In this document: positions 45,043-52,883 of the stretch, one piece after another
Position numbering within the stretch: the stretch's first letter is position 1
How the letters are laid out: every line of letters starts with the position of its first letter
Source: Sphingomonas sp. CL5.1
GTDB taxonomy: Bacteria > Pseudomonadota > Alphaproteobacteria > Sphingomonadales > Sphingomonadaceae
Direction: 5' to 3'
Length of the DNA: 64,000 bases
Assembly: GCF_013344685.1 (NCBI RefSeq)
Contig: NZ_CP050137.1
Coordinates: 3,403,001 to 3,467,000, forward strand
Program-made: the position numbers and the translations under genes
Notes under the pieces: model-generated
Told to the model about the DNA's origin: nothing
Databases searched by the model: none
Seen by the model: the letters and a program-made list of their open reading frames with translations, nothing else

Positions 45043-45140
45043 GGGATTCCCGGACGGCCGAAAAGCCGCAGATTTCAGGGCTTTTTGACCGCTTCGAATT
45101 AAAGATTGCGATTCATGAATCCAGCTCCCCGGAGGCGCTC

Positions 45141-45701
45141 CTAGCCGTTTGTCGAGAAAACTCCGTAATGCTTGCGCCATATCGCCACCTCGTCACTGAG
45201 ATGCGGCGGCGCGGGATCTCCCGAGATGACCAGCCGCGCGACCTCGTCAGCGGGGTGCATCAGCATCTTCTTCGATCCGTCGCTGAACCAGACAGGCACC
45301 AGCCCTTCGCACAGGCTGTCGAGGACGATGTCGGCCATGCCGCTCTCGATCGCGTCACTGCCGGCAAGCTTACGGACGTTGATCGAGACACCCTCGAAGC
45401 AGTTGCGCGGCTCACGCACGAAATTGACCGAAACCAGAAGGCCGCACCGATCGGGCCGGGCCGCATCGGGCATGCTCGCGACCCTGCGCCACGCGCAGAA
45501 CCATGTCCGGCAGATATGCGGGCGCACCTGATGAATGCCGCACCCACCCGGAACGAGGTGTTCGCAAGGTATTCCCGCAGCTTTCTTGAAATCGGGCGTA
45601 TCGACCGTGAGGACGGTGCAACATACCACGCAATCCCCACACTCGCGATCGGCGAGCACCGGCCCCAACAGGACGGTTTCCAGATCGGGTTCGGTGGACA
45701 T
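45141..45701 (-). CDS. YkgJ-family cysteine-cluster protein
   Basis: A 186 aa protein with a metal-cluster-like set of cysteines: CGDCVVCC near residues 20-27, then C(E)H, GGCGIHQVRPHICRTWFC and later NCF. This matches the Fe/Zn-chelating YkgJ (CxxCxxCC) family. Function is unknown. I took ATG 45701 (MSTEPDLETV); a longer frame adds 12 basic residues. It lies inside the scar between the truncated tRNA and the accessory island. Confidence 0.75.
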   Translation of the reverse strand: MSTEPDLETVLLGPVLADRECGDCVVCCTVLTVDTPDFKKAAGIPCEHLVPGGCGIHQVRPHICRTWFCAWRRVASMPDAARPDRCGLLVSVNFVREPRNCFEGVSINVRKLAGSDAIESGMADIVLDSLCEGLVPVWFSDGSKKMLMHPADEVARLVISGDPAPPHLSDEVAIWRKHYGVFSTNG

Positions 45702-45814
45702 CCGCGGCGGCCTGCCTCGACCCCGGCGCGAATACAATAGGTTTGAGGTTGGCGCGGTCCGCTGGTCGGTCAGCCTGTTTGCGAAGCGGTCGACAAATCC
45801 CCATAGCTGCCGGC

Positions 45815-46000
45815 ATGAGCGATCCGACGACCAGCGTCCGTCCGTTGGAGCGGCGCGACCTGCCCGCCGCGCTGGCGATCCAGTCGGCCACCTATCCCGC
45901 CTTTCTCCTGGAAGATGAGCCGGCCTTCGCCAACCGGCTCGATGTGGCGAGCGCGATCCCGTGCTTTTTCAGCCGGTCTATCGCCATCCCGCTCGCGTAG
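45815..46000 (+). pseudogene. Truncated GNAT acetyltransferase (N-terminal fragment)
   Basis: An ATG at 45815 begins a GNAT-like start, SVRPLERRDLPAALAIQ then YPAF and EDEPAFANRLDV. Similarity to the fold stops near 45950. The remaining frame (AIPCFFSRS...) is antisense to the GH130-like fragment. Only about 45 of the usual 150-170 residues remain, so the protein cannot be functional. Confidence 0.65.
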
Positions 46001-46443
46001 CACAGATCGCCATGCGCCATGTCGGCCAGCACCCCGGTGTAATAAACGACATAACCGCCGTCGGGATCAATCACCACGGTGGGGTCTTCCACCCCGCCCG
46101 CATCGCTCACATCGGGGCCGGGGACGATGACCGGGCGCGGGAGCATCGCGAAGCTCACGCCATCGTCGCTCCATCCCGCCCAGATCTGGCCGGTATCGGT
46201 CAGCGGGGCGCCCGCCGCGACCACCGCGCGCACCATCATGCCGAACCGCCCGTTCGGGTCACGCCAGACGAAAGGACTCATCAGATCGCGGGCCAGCAGC
46301 TCCGGCGGTCCATCGATCGACACATCCTCGATCTGCTGGACGTTGAAATCGAGGGTGACGCCATTGGGCGCAACGGTGTCGCGAACCGGCGGACCTGGTA
46401 ACGCAGCGGTTGCCTTGTCTTGGGAAAGCGGCATCCCGGTCAC
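45892..46443 (-). pseudogene. Truncated GH130-like glycosidase/phosphorylase (N-terminal part)
   Basis: From GTG 46443 the frame encodes a five-bladed-propeller glycosidase pattern: SPFVWRDPNGRFGMMVRAV and VEDPTVVIDPDGGYVVYYTG, as in GH130 enzymes. At about 45950 the similarity ends and the reading frame runs into the antisense of the GNAT fragment. About 165 residues of a normal 300-350 remain. The GTG overlaps the stop of an SDR remnant, so these two were once an operon. Confidence 0.6.
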
Positions 46444-46545
46444 GCACCCAATCCCCGCATCAGCGACAGGCCCCCATCGATCACCATTTGCGCGCCGGTG
46501 ATGTAACTTGCCTTCGTCGAGGCAAGGAACACCGTTCGCGGCATG
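46440..46545 (-). pseudogene. C-terminal remnant of a short-chain dehydrogenase/reductase
   Basis: Reading the - strand, about 33 codons before a TGA at 46442-46440 encode VFLASTKASYITGAQMVIDG followed by GLSL. This is the typical C-terminal end of an SDR (FLAS...YITG...DGG). The N-terminal 220 residues are missing. The stop overlaps the start of the GH130-like fragment (GTGA). Confidence 0.65.
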
Positions 46546-46870
46546 ATAATTCTATCCCACGCTCATCCTTGCGCACGATAACGCGGCGCGGGCTGTCCGG
46601 TTCAGCGTCAACGGAAACACCAGCTACATATCCGTGCGGCATCGAACCTGCCGGCAGAAAGGGAATTTCAGGTGACCGATTGGCCGCAGCAAGGGCTTAT
46701 GAATGCCAAACTCTATATCGTTACGATACGAACGATCCCTGAACTTCTGCGCAAACGGCGGCCTGATAAGCGATCATTGTCGACCGAACCGCCCACGGCA
46801 TTGCCGCGAAGCATGAAGATGAGCGGATACCAGGGGCGGATATGGGCGATCGATCACGACAGTCCCGAAA
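46546..46870. other. 325-base gene-free interval at the island's left side
   Basis: No supported gene. A short - strand frame running into the SDR remnant encodes about 45 residues (PFLPAGSMPHGYVAGVSVDA...) that I cannot assign; it has no clear ribosome site. The DNA is less GC-rich than the neighbourhood. It looks like decayed coding sequence or foreign filler left by a rearrangement. Confidence 0.4.
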
Positions 46871-47635
46871 TCAGTTGAACGTCACCTGAGAGCCGCCACG
46901 CAGGAAAGCGATGGCATTACGACGGAGGTGGCCGGTGCCGGGATTGAGTATCGGCTCGGGCGAATATTGCGCCAGATAAACGCGCCGCATGTTCGGGGTC
47001 GAATTCGATCCGGTGGCGTGGAGCGCAAGGCTCGAAAAAGCGACGATGCTGCCCGCCGGCACCTCGACCGTCACACCCTCGCTGTCGCCGGTATAACCGA
47101 CGAGATCGTTGCTCCCCGGCTGCCGGACGTGTGGAACGATGCCGTCACGGGTTTCAGGCGCCTGCGAGAAAGGCATGATGCGCACCGTGCCGTTCGCGAT
47201 CGTCGTGTCGTCGAGCGCGCACCAGCAGGTCAGATACGGCTTGTGGTCGACCGGCCCGCCATTGCCCACGACATAGCCGGAATCCTGATGCCAGCTGAAC
47301 GGCATCCCCTTGTCCGCGCCCTTCACGACATATTGGTCGTAGAAGAAATAGGCATCATCGCCGAGCGTGGCACGGCAGATTTCGGCCATCGTCTCGCTGA
47401 ACAGCATCTTGCGCAAATCCGGTTGCCTGCGCTGGCACTCGCCCGCGAAATAGCGCTTGCCCTTGTGGCTGATCCCGTCGACCTCGACGCCGAGCGCATC
47501 GAGGCGGGCGTCCTCCCGCTCGATCACGCGGCCGCATTCCGCGCGCAGGAGATCGAGCAGCAGGCCTTCGAGGATGCGGTCGAACACCGCATATCCTTCG
47601 GTCGCGAACTGTTCGCGCTGAGCCGAAAAATCCAT
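46871..47635 (-). CDS. Phytanoyl-CoA dioxygenase family Fe(II)/2-oxoglutarate oxygenase
   Basis: A 254 aa PhyH-family oxygenase with a double-stranded beta-helix core. The iron ligands are visible: H-x-D in SWHQDSGYV and the distal His in ALHATGSNSTP, with the 2-oxoglutarate Arg in NMRRVYLA. The start is ATG 47635, with AGAGAGGA upstream; 17 extra upstream codons were dropped. It is divergent from a LysR regulator that probably controls it. Within the sulfolipid island it might oxidise a lipid, a polyol or a sulfonate; the substrate is not shown by sequence. Confidence 0.88.
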   Translation of the reverse strand: MDFSAQREQFATEGYAVFDRILEGLLLDLLRAECGRVIEREDARLDALGVEVDGISHKGKRYFAGECQRRQPDLRKMLFSETMAEICRATLGDDAYFFYDQYVVKGADKGMPFSWHQDSGYVVGNGGPVDHKPYLTCWCALDDTTIANGTVRIMPFSQAPETRDGIVPHVRQPGSNDLVGYTGDSEGVTVEVPAGSIVAFSSLALHATGSNSTPNMRRVYLAQYSPEPILNPGTGHLRRNAIAFLRGGSQVTFN

Positions 47636-47739
47636 CTTATCCTCTCTCTCGCACCTTTTGGTCGGCCCCTGTCTCGCAAATCCCATTCATTGTATCCAAT
47701 CGAATTGCGTCCATCAGTCATACGTCTATACTATGGCCC

Positions 47740-48663
47740 ATGCGAATGAGGCAGGTCGAGGCGTTTCGCGCCGTGATGATGAGCGGCGGCATCACCGCCG
47801 CCGCGTCGATGCTCAACATCAGCCAGCCGTCGGTCAGCCGGCTGATCGCCGATATGGAGCGCGCGGTGGGCTTCCGCCTGTTCGACCGGCGCGGCTCGCG
47901 CGTGCATCCCACCGCGCAGGCGCAAGCGCTCTATGAAGCGGTACGGCGAAGCTATGCCGGCCTCGACCTGCTGGATCAGGCGGCGCGGCGCATTCGCGCC
48001 CATCCGGTGGGGACGGTGCGGATCGCCGCGCTCGCGGCGATCGCGATGTCGGTCCTGCCGGCGGTGATCGCCCGTTTCCGCATCCTCTATCCCGATATCA
48101 AGGTCACCGTGGAATCGCTCGGCCAGCGCGCGATCGAGGAGCGCATCTTTCTCGGCCAGGCCGATCTCGGCATCGGCATCGACACGCAAGGGCGCGAGGG
48201 CGTCCGTTCGACATTGCTCGCGCGCGCCGAATATATCTGCATCCTTCCCGCGAACCACCATCTCGCCTCCCGCCCGCATCTGACGGTAGAGGATCTGGCG
48301 GGCGAGGAATTCATCGGCCCGATGCACGAGGCCGACGCGCTGTGGAACGGGATCGACTCCGCTCTTGCGGACTCCGGCATCCCGGTGTCGCGACGGCTGG
48401 AGACACAGCATTCGCAGATATTATATGCATTCGTCGAAGCCGGGCTGGGCGTGTCGATCGCCGAGCCGTTCAGCGCGCCGCTGTTTCACCGGCTCGGCGT
48501 CGCGATCCGTCCGATCGCCCCGCCGGTCTATCTCGATTTCGCGCTGCTCGAACCCGACATCGGCCCCACCCCTGAAATCGTCGCCTGGTTGGGCGACGAC
48601 GTGCGGCGCGAAACGGCGGCGTGTCTCGCGCATGTCCAGAATGTCGTCTCCTCCAAGCCATAG
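47740..48663 (+). CDS. LysR-family transcriptional regulator
   Basis: A 307 aa regulator. The N-terminal winged helix has MRQVEAFRAVMMSGGITAAA and QPSVSRLIADME, and the C-terminal substrate-binding domain spans about 90-295. The divergent 104-base gap to the dioxygenase gene contains CATA...TATG half-sites (47719-47735) compatible with a LysR T-N11-A site. It also lies 183 bases upstream of the TonB receptor operon on the same strand. It is a candidate activator of the island's left half, with a sugar or acid co-inducer. Confidence 0.92.
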   Translation: MRMRQVEAFRAVMMSGGITAAASMLNISQPSVSRLIADMERAVGFRLFDRRGSRVHPTAQAQALYEAVRRSYAGLDLLDQAARRIRAHPVGTVRIAALAAIAMSVLPAVIARFRILYPDIKVTVESLGQRAIEERIFLGQADLGIGIDTQGREGVRSTLLARAEYICILPANHHLASRPHLTVEDLAGEEFIGPMHEADALWNGIDSALADSGIPVSRRLETQHSQILYAFVEAGLGVSIAEPFSAPLFHRLGVAIRPIAPPVYLDFALLEPDIGPTPEIVAWLGDDVRRETAACLAHVQNVVSSKP

Positions 48664-48846
48664 CATTTGGACATAATATCCCGACAATTCTCTATTAGAC
48701 TGCGATAGTTTTGGCGCGCATTCCTATCCTCGGCGGGATGCCCCTCTAGCTGGCCGATCGTTTTCCGACGGCAAAGGCGCGGATGCATCACGCTTTCATT
48801 GCCCAGGCGGACGTCTGATCCGCCGGACGCAAGGGGAGGATCTGCA

Positions 48847-51165
48847 ATGAAGACAACAGCATATAAGGCAATTCTGGCGCTTTCGACCACGATGGCCACT
48901 GCCCTGGTCGCGGCCGCGCCGGCACGGGCGCAGGAAAGCGGCGCTGAATCGCATCCATTCGCCAGCAATGACATCATCGTCACCGCGCAGAAGCGCGAGC
49001 AGAATTTGCAGGACGTGCCCGTCGCCATTTCGGTCGTATCAGGCGATCAGCTCGAGCGGGCGAACATCAATTCCGCCGAGCAATTGTTCCAGCGTGTCCC
49101 GACGTTGACCTTCCGCAAGGGCAACACCAACAAGGATTCGGGGCTTTCGATCCGCGGCGTCGGCACCATCTCCTTCTCATCGGGCGTTGAACCGTCGGTT
49201 TCCACCGTGATCGATGGCGTCGTCTATGCGCGCACCGGTCAGCAGACCTCGGACTTCCTCGATGTCGAGCGCATCGAGGTGCTGCGCGGCCCGCAAGGCA
49301 GCCTGTTCGGCAAGAACGCTTCGGCCGGCGTCATCAACATCGTCACGCGCAGTCCAGGGGACACGCTGGGCGGCTACGTCGATGCGGCGTGGTATGAGGG
49401 CAACGAATATCGTATTCGCGGCAGCATCGGCGGCCCGATCGCGAATGGCATCAAGGCATCGCTCACCGGCTTCTGGTCGAAATATGACGGCAACGGCCTC
49501 AACGTATATAACAACCACAAGATCAACGGCTATGAGCATTGGGGCCTGCGCGGCAAGCTGATCGCCGATCCCACCGACACGCTCAAGATCACGCTGATCG
49601 CCGATTATTCGGAGAACAGCGACAATGGCTACGCCGACAGCATCGGCACGGTATTCCCCTCCGCGTTCAACAACGCCATATTCATTCCGAGCCTTGCTCC
49701 ATTGAAGCTCAACGGAAGTAACAAGGATATCGACAATGATCTCGATCCCTATACCAAGGACAAGAATGGCGGTGTTTCCGGCCAGATCGACCTTCGCCTG
49801 GGCGGCGCGACGCTGACCTCGATCACCGCCTATCGCCATTGGTATAATTACCAGGTCCGCGATGGCGATTTCCGCTCGGACGCCCCTTCCTATGTCAACA
49901 CCGGCATCGCGACGGGCGACGTTCTCTCGCATGATCGCGGCGATCTGAAGTTCGACCAGTTCACGCAGGAATTGCGCATCGCATCGGCGAATCCGCAATT
50001 CTTCGAATATGTGGCCGGCCTTTATTATTACCACACGAAGGAAGTCGATTTCTTCAATCGCACCGTGACCGCATGCACCGCCTCGACGCTGCCGACCGTC
50101 AACGGATTGACGCCGTGCGCGACGGGGTCATCCACTTACGTGACCAATCATGGCGACGCCAATTTCACCACGACGCTGACGAGCTACGCCGGCTTCGGAC
50201 AGGGCACCTTCAACTTCACCCATGCCTTCCGCGGCATTCTCGGGGTACGCTATACCGAGGACAAGGTCGGCTATGACTTCGCACGCACATCGACGCAGAC
50301 GACCGCGTTCAGCGGCGTGAATCCGGCCTTCGCCGCCGCCGGCTCGATCAAGGGTCATGGCTGGTCGGGCAATGTCGGCCTGCAATATGACGTGGCCCAG
50401 GATATCATGGCCTATGCCACCTATACGCGCGGCTACAAGGGACCGGCGCTCAACGTCTTCTTCAACATGCTCGCACGCGATACCGGGCGCATCGCGCCGG
50501 AAAAATCGAACGCCTATGAGGCCGGTCTCAAGACGCGGCTGTTCGATCGCCGCCTGACGCTGAACCTCGCGGCCTTCTATGCCGAATACGACAATTACCA
50601 GGCCAACTTCCTTGATATCGTCGCGGGGCAGGTGGTCACCCGCCTCACCAATGCGGGCAGCGTATCGACGCGCGGCATCGAGATGGATTTCAACGCCGCG
50701 GTCACCGACAATTTCTCGCTGTCGGGCGGGTTCAACTATACCGACGCGCACATCAACAAGTTCATCTGTCCGGCCGGGACGGTGGTGACCTGCGCCGACG
50801 CGATCAATGGAAAACCGTTGCCCTTCGCTCCCAAATACAAGGGGACGGCAACGGTGGACTGGCGGCTGCCGCTCAATCTCCAGGGCTTCAACGTCGATCT
50901 GAACAGCTCCGTCACCTATCAGAGCAAGACGAATTTCGACATCAACCAGAATCCGTATTCCTACCAGAATCCCTATGCGATCTGGGACGCCGGGATCACG
51001 CTGCGCACCGCCGATGACAAATATGCGCTATCCTTCCTCGTGAAGAACATCACGAACAAGCAGTTCGTCATCCAGCGCATCCCGAACGGCACGTCGTTCA
51101 TGCGCCAGATCACCCCGCGCGATGCCGAACGCTATGTCGGCGTCACCGCGCGCATGAACTTCTGA
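48847..51165 (+). CDS. TonB-dependent receptor of the sulfoquinovose island
   Basis: A 772 aa outer-membrane receptor. A signal peptide (ATALVAAAPARAQ) and TonB-box region (DIIVTAQKREQNLQDVPVAI) are followed by a plug with VERIEVLRGPQGSLFGKNAS and SAGVINIVTR. A 22-strand barrel ends in RMNF. ATG 48847 has GGGGAGGA 6 bases upstream. The acyl-CoA ligase and sulfoquinovosidase follow on the same strand at 65 bases and by overlap. Uptake of a sulfoquinovosyl glycerolipid or its glyceride is therefore a strong contextual inference. It differs from SQ importers known elsewhere, which are ABC or MFS systems. Confidence 0.9.
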   Translation: MKTTAYKAILALSTTMATALVAAAPARAQESGAESHPFASNDIIVTAQKREQNLQDVPVAISVVSGDQLERANINSAEQLFQRVPTLTFRKGNTNKDSGLSIRGVGTISFSSGVEPSVSTVIDGVVYARTGQQTSDFLDVERIEVLRGPQGSLFGKNASAGVINIVTRSPGDTLGGYVDAAWYEGNEYRIRGSIGGPIANGIKASLTGFWSKYDGNGLNVYNNHKINGYEHWGLRGKLIADPTDTLKITLIADYSENSDNGYADSIGTVFPSAFNNAIFIPSLAPLKLNGSNKDIDNDLDPYTKDKNGGVSGQIDLRLGGATLTSITAYRHWYNYQVRDGDFRSDAPSYVNTGIATGDVLSHDRGDLKFDQFTQELRIASANPQFFEYVAGLYYYHTKEVDFFNRTVTACTASTLPTVNGLTPCATGSSTYVTNHGDANFTTTLTSYAGFGQGTFNFTHAFRGILGVRYTEDKVGYDFARTSTQTTAFSGVNPAFAAAGSIKGHGWSGNVGLQYDVAQDIMAYATYTRGYKGPALNVFFNMLARDTGRIAPEKSNAYEAGLKTRLFDRRLTLNLAAFYAEYDNYQANFLDIVAGQVVTRLTNAGSVSTRGIEMDFNAAVTDNFSLSGGFNYTDAHINKFICPAGTVVTCADAINGKPLPFAPKYKGTATVDWRLPLNLQGFNVDLNSSVTYQSKTNFDINQNPYSYQNPYAIWDAGITLRTADDKYALSFLVKNITNKQFVIQRIPNGTSFMRQITPRDAERYVGVTARMNF

Positions 51166-51230
51166 TCCCCGCCCCGCCGCGTGGTCCGTTCAGATCGCGC
51201 GGCGGGAGAAATTCGGAAAAAGGCGGTGCG

Positions 51231-52883
51231 ATGCTCGGGTTGATGCAGGATTGGCCGCTGACCGTTGACCGGATCATAGACCATGCGGCGATGTGGGACG
51301 GCGATCGGCCAATCGTTACGCGCGGCAATGATGGATCGGTCGTCCGCAGCGATTACGCCGCGATTCGCGATCGGGCGCGGAAATTGTCGACGGCGCTCGC
51401 GAGCGTCGGGATCCGGCCGGACGACCGTGTCGCGACGATGGCGTGGAACAATATCCGCCACCTAGAGGCCTGGTTCGCGATCATGGGCATGGGCGCGGTA
51501 TGCCACACGCTCAACCCGCGCCTCTTCGCCGATCAGTTGCGCTACATCATCGGCCATGCCGGGGATCGCGCGATCCTTGTCGACCCCTGCTTCCAGGTCA
51601 TGCTCGCCGAGCTTCTCGCCGGGATGACATGGGATGGAGCAATCATCATCCTCGGTGACGATGTCGAGATCGATCGCGATGCGCTGCCCGGCGCGGTTTC
51701 GGTCGAAACGTTGATCGCCAGCGCCCGCGAGGACGACGCGCGCTGGGGCGGATTCGACGAGCGCGCGGCATGCGCATTATGCTACACCAGCGGCACGACG
51801 GGTGATCCAAAGGGCGTGCTCTATTCGCATCGCTCGACGGTCATTCACATGTTGATGACCTTGCAGCCCGACGTGTTCGGGATCGGCATCAACGACGTCG
51901 CGATGCCGATCGTGCCGATGTATCACGCCAATGCCTGGGGAATGCCGCTGTCGACAGCGGCGATCGGATGCAAGCTGGTGCTGCCGGGCGCGCGGCTGGA
52001 TGGAGCATCCCTGCACGAGTTGATCGAAAACGAGGGCGTCACCTTCTCGGCGGCGGTGCCGACGGTCTGGCAGGGCTTGCTCCACCATCTCGACAAGACC
52101 GGCGCGCGGCTGACACGCCTGAAACGGGTGATCGTCGGCGGCGCGGCGCTACCCGAAAGCTTGATCCGGCGGCTGCGCGAGCATGGCGTGGAAGCAGTGC
52201 AAGGCTGGGGCATGACCGAAACCTCGCCGATCGGGACGCATGGGAAACTGACGCCCGCGATCGCGGCCCTGCCGTTCGACGCGCAGATACCCCAGCGGCT
52301 GAAGCAGGGGCGGCCACCGTTCGGGATCGAGCTGAAGATCGTCGACGAAGCCGGCGTCCGCCTGCCGCACGACGGCGTGACGCCCGGCCGGCTGCATGTG
52401 CGCGGGCCGACCGTGGCGGCGGGGTATATGGGCGGTCGGATCGGCGACATCCTCGACGGAGAGGGATTCTTCGATACCGGCGATGTCGCGACCATCGACA
52501 GCTACAGCTATATGGCGATCGTCGATCGCGCGAAGGACGTGATCAAGTCCGGCGGCGAATGGATCAGTTCGATAGAGATAGAGAATATCGCGATCGGCCA
52601 TCCGAAGGTCGCGCATTGCGCGGTGATCGGCGTGCCGCATCCGCGCTGGGACGAGCGGCCGTTGCTGGTCGCGGCGCTCCACCCCGGCGAAAGCGTCAGC
52701 GGGGAGGAGTTGCTCGGCTTCCTCGATGGCAGGATCGCCAGATGGTGGATGCCTGATGCGGTAATGTTCATCGACGAAATGCCGTTCGGCGCGACCGGCA
52801 AGATCGACAAGAAAGCTTTGCGGACGCGCTTCATCGCGCCCCTACAGGATATCATAGAAAGGCCCCTGCCCCATGGCGCTTGA
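51231..52883 (+). CDS. Acyl-CoA synthetase (AMP-forming), medium/long-chain type
   Basis: A 550 aa adenylating enzyme of the AlkK/FadD-like group. Motifs: the P-loop CYTSGTTGDPKGV, then GWGMTETSP, the hinge and metal motif FDTGDVATID, and the C-terminal Lys in GATGKIDKKALR. The last 11 bases overlap the sulfoquinovosidase start. It would activate fatty acids; released acyl chains of sulfolipid are the contextual guess. Confidence 0.9.
   Translation: MLGLMQDWPLTVDRIIDHAAMWDGDRPIVTRGNDGSVVRSDYAAIRDRARKLSTALASVGIRPDDRVATMAWNNIRHLEAWFAIMGMGAVCHTLNPRLFADQLRYIIGHAGDRAILVDPCFQVMLAELLAGMTWDGAIIILGDDVEIDRDALPGAVSVETLIASAREDDARWGGFDERAACALCYTSGTTGDPKGVLYSHRSTVIHMLMTLQPDVFGIGINDVAMPIVPMYHANAWGMPLSTAAIGCKLVLPGARLDGASLHELIENEGVTFSAAVPTVWQGLLHHLDKTGARLTRLKRVIVGGAALPESLIRRLREHGVEAVQGWGMTETSPIGTHGKLTPAIAALPFDAQIPQRLKQGRPPFGIELKIVDEAGVRLPHDGVTPGRLHVRGPTVAAGYMGGRIGDILDGEGFFDTGDVATIDSYSYMAIVDRAKDVIKSGGEWISSIEIENIAIGHPKVAHCAVIGVPHPRWDERPLLVAALHPGESVSGEELLGFLDGRIARWWMPDAVMFIDEMPFGATGKIDKKALRTRFIAPLQDIIERPLPHGA

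Noticed and set aside
45004..45140. tRNA-Thr interrupted by a self-splicing intron
   Set aside because: I looked for a 3' exon. No CAGG stem continuation followed by a T-arm and AACCGGC acceptor strand appears before the next gene; the GATTCATGAATCC stretch near 45110 does not pair with the 5' half.
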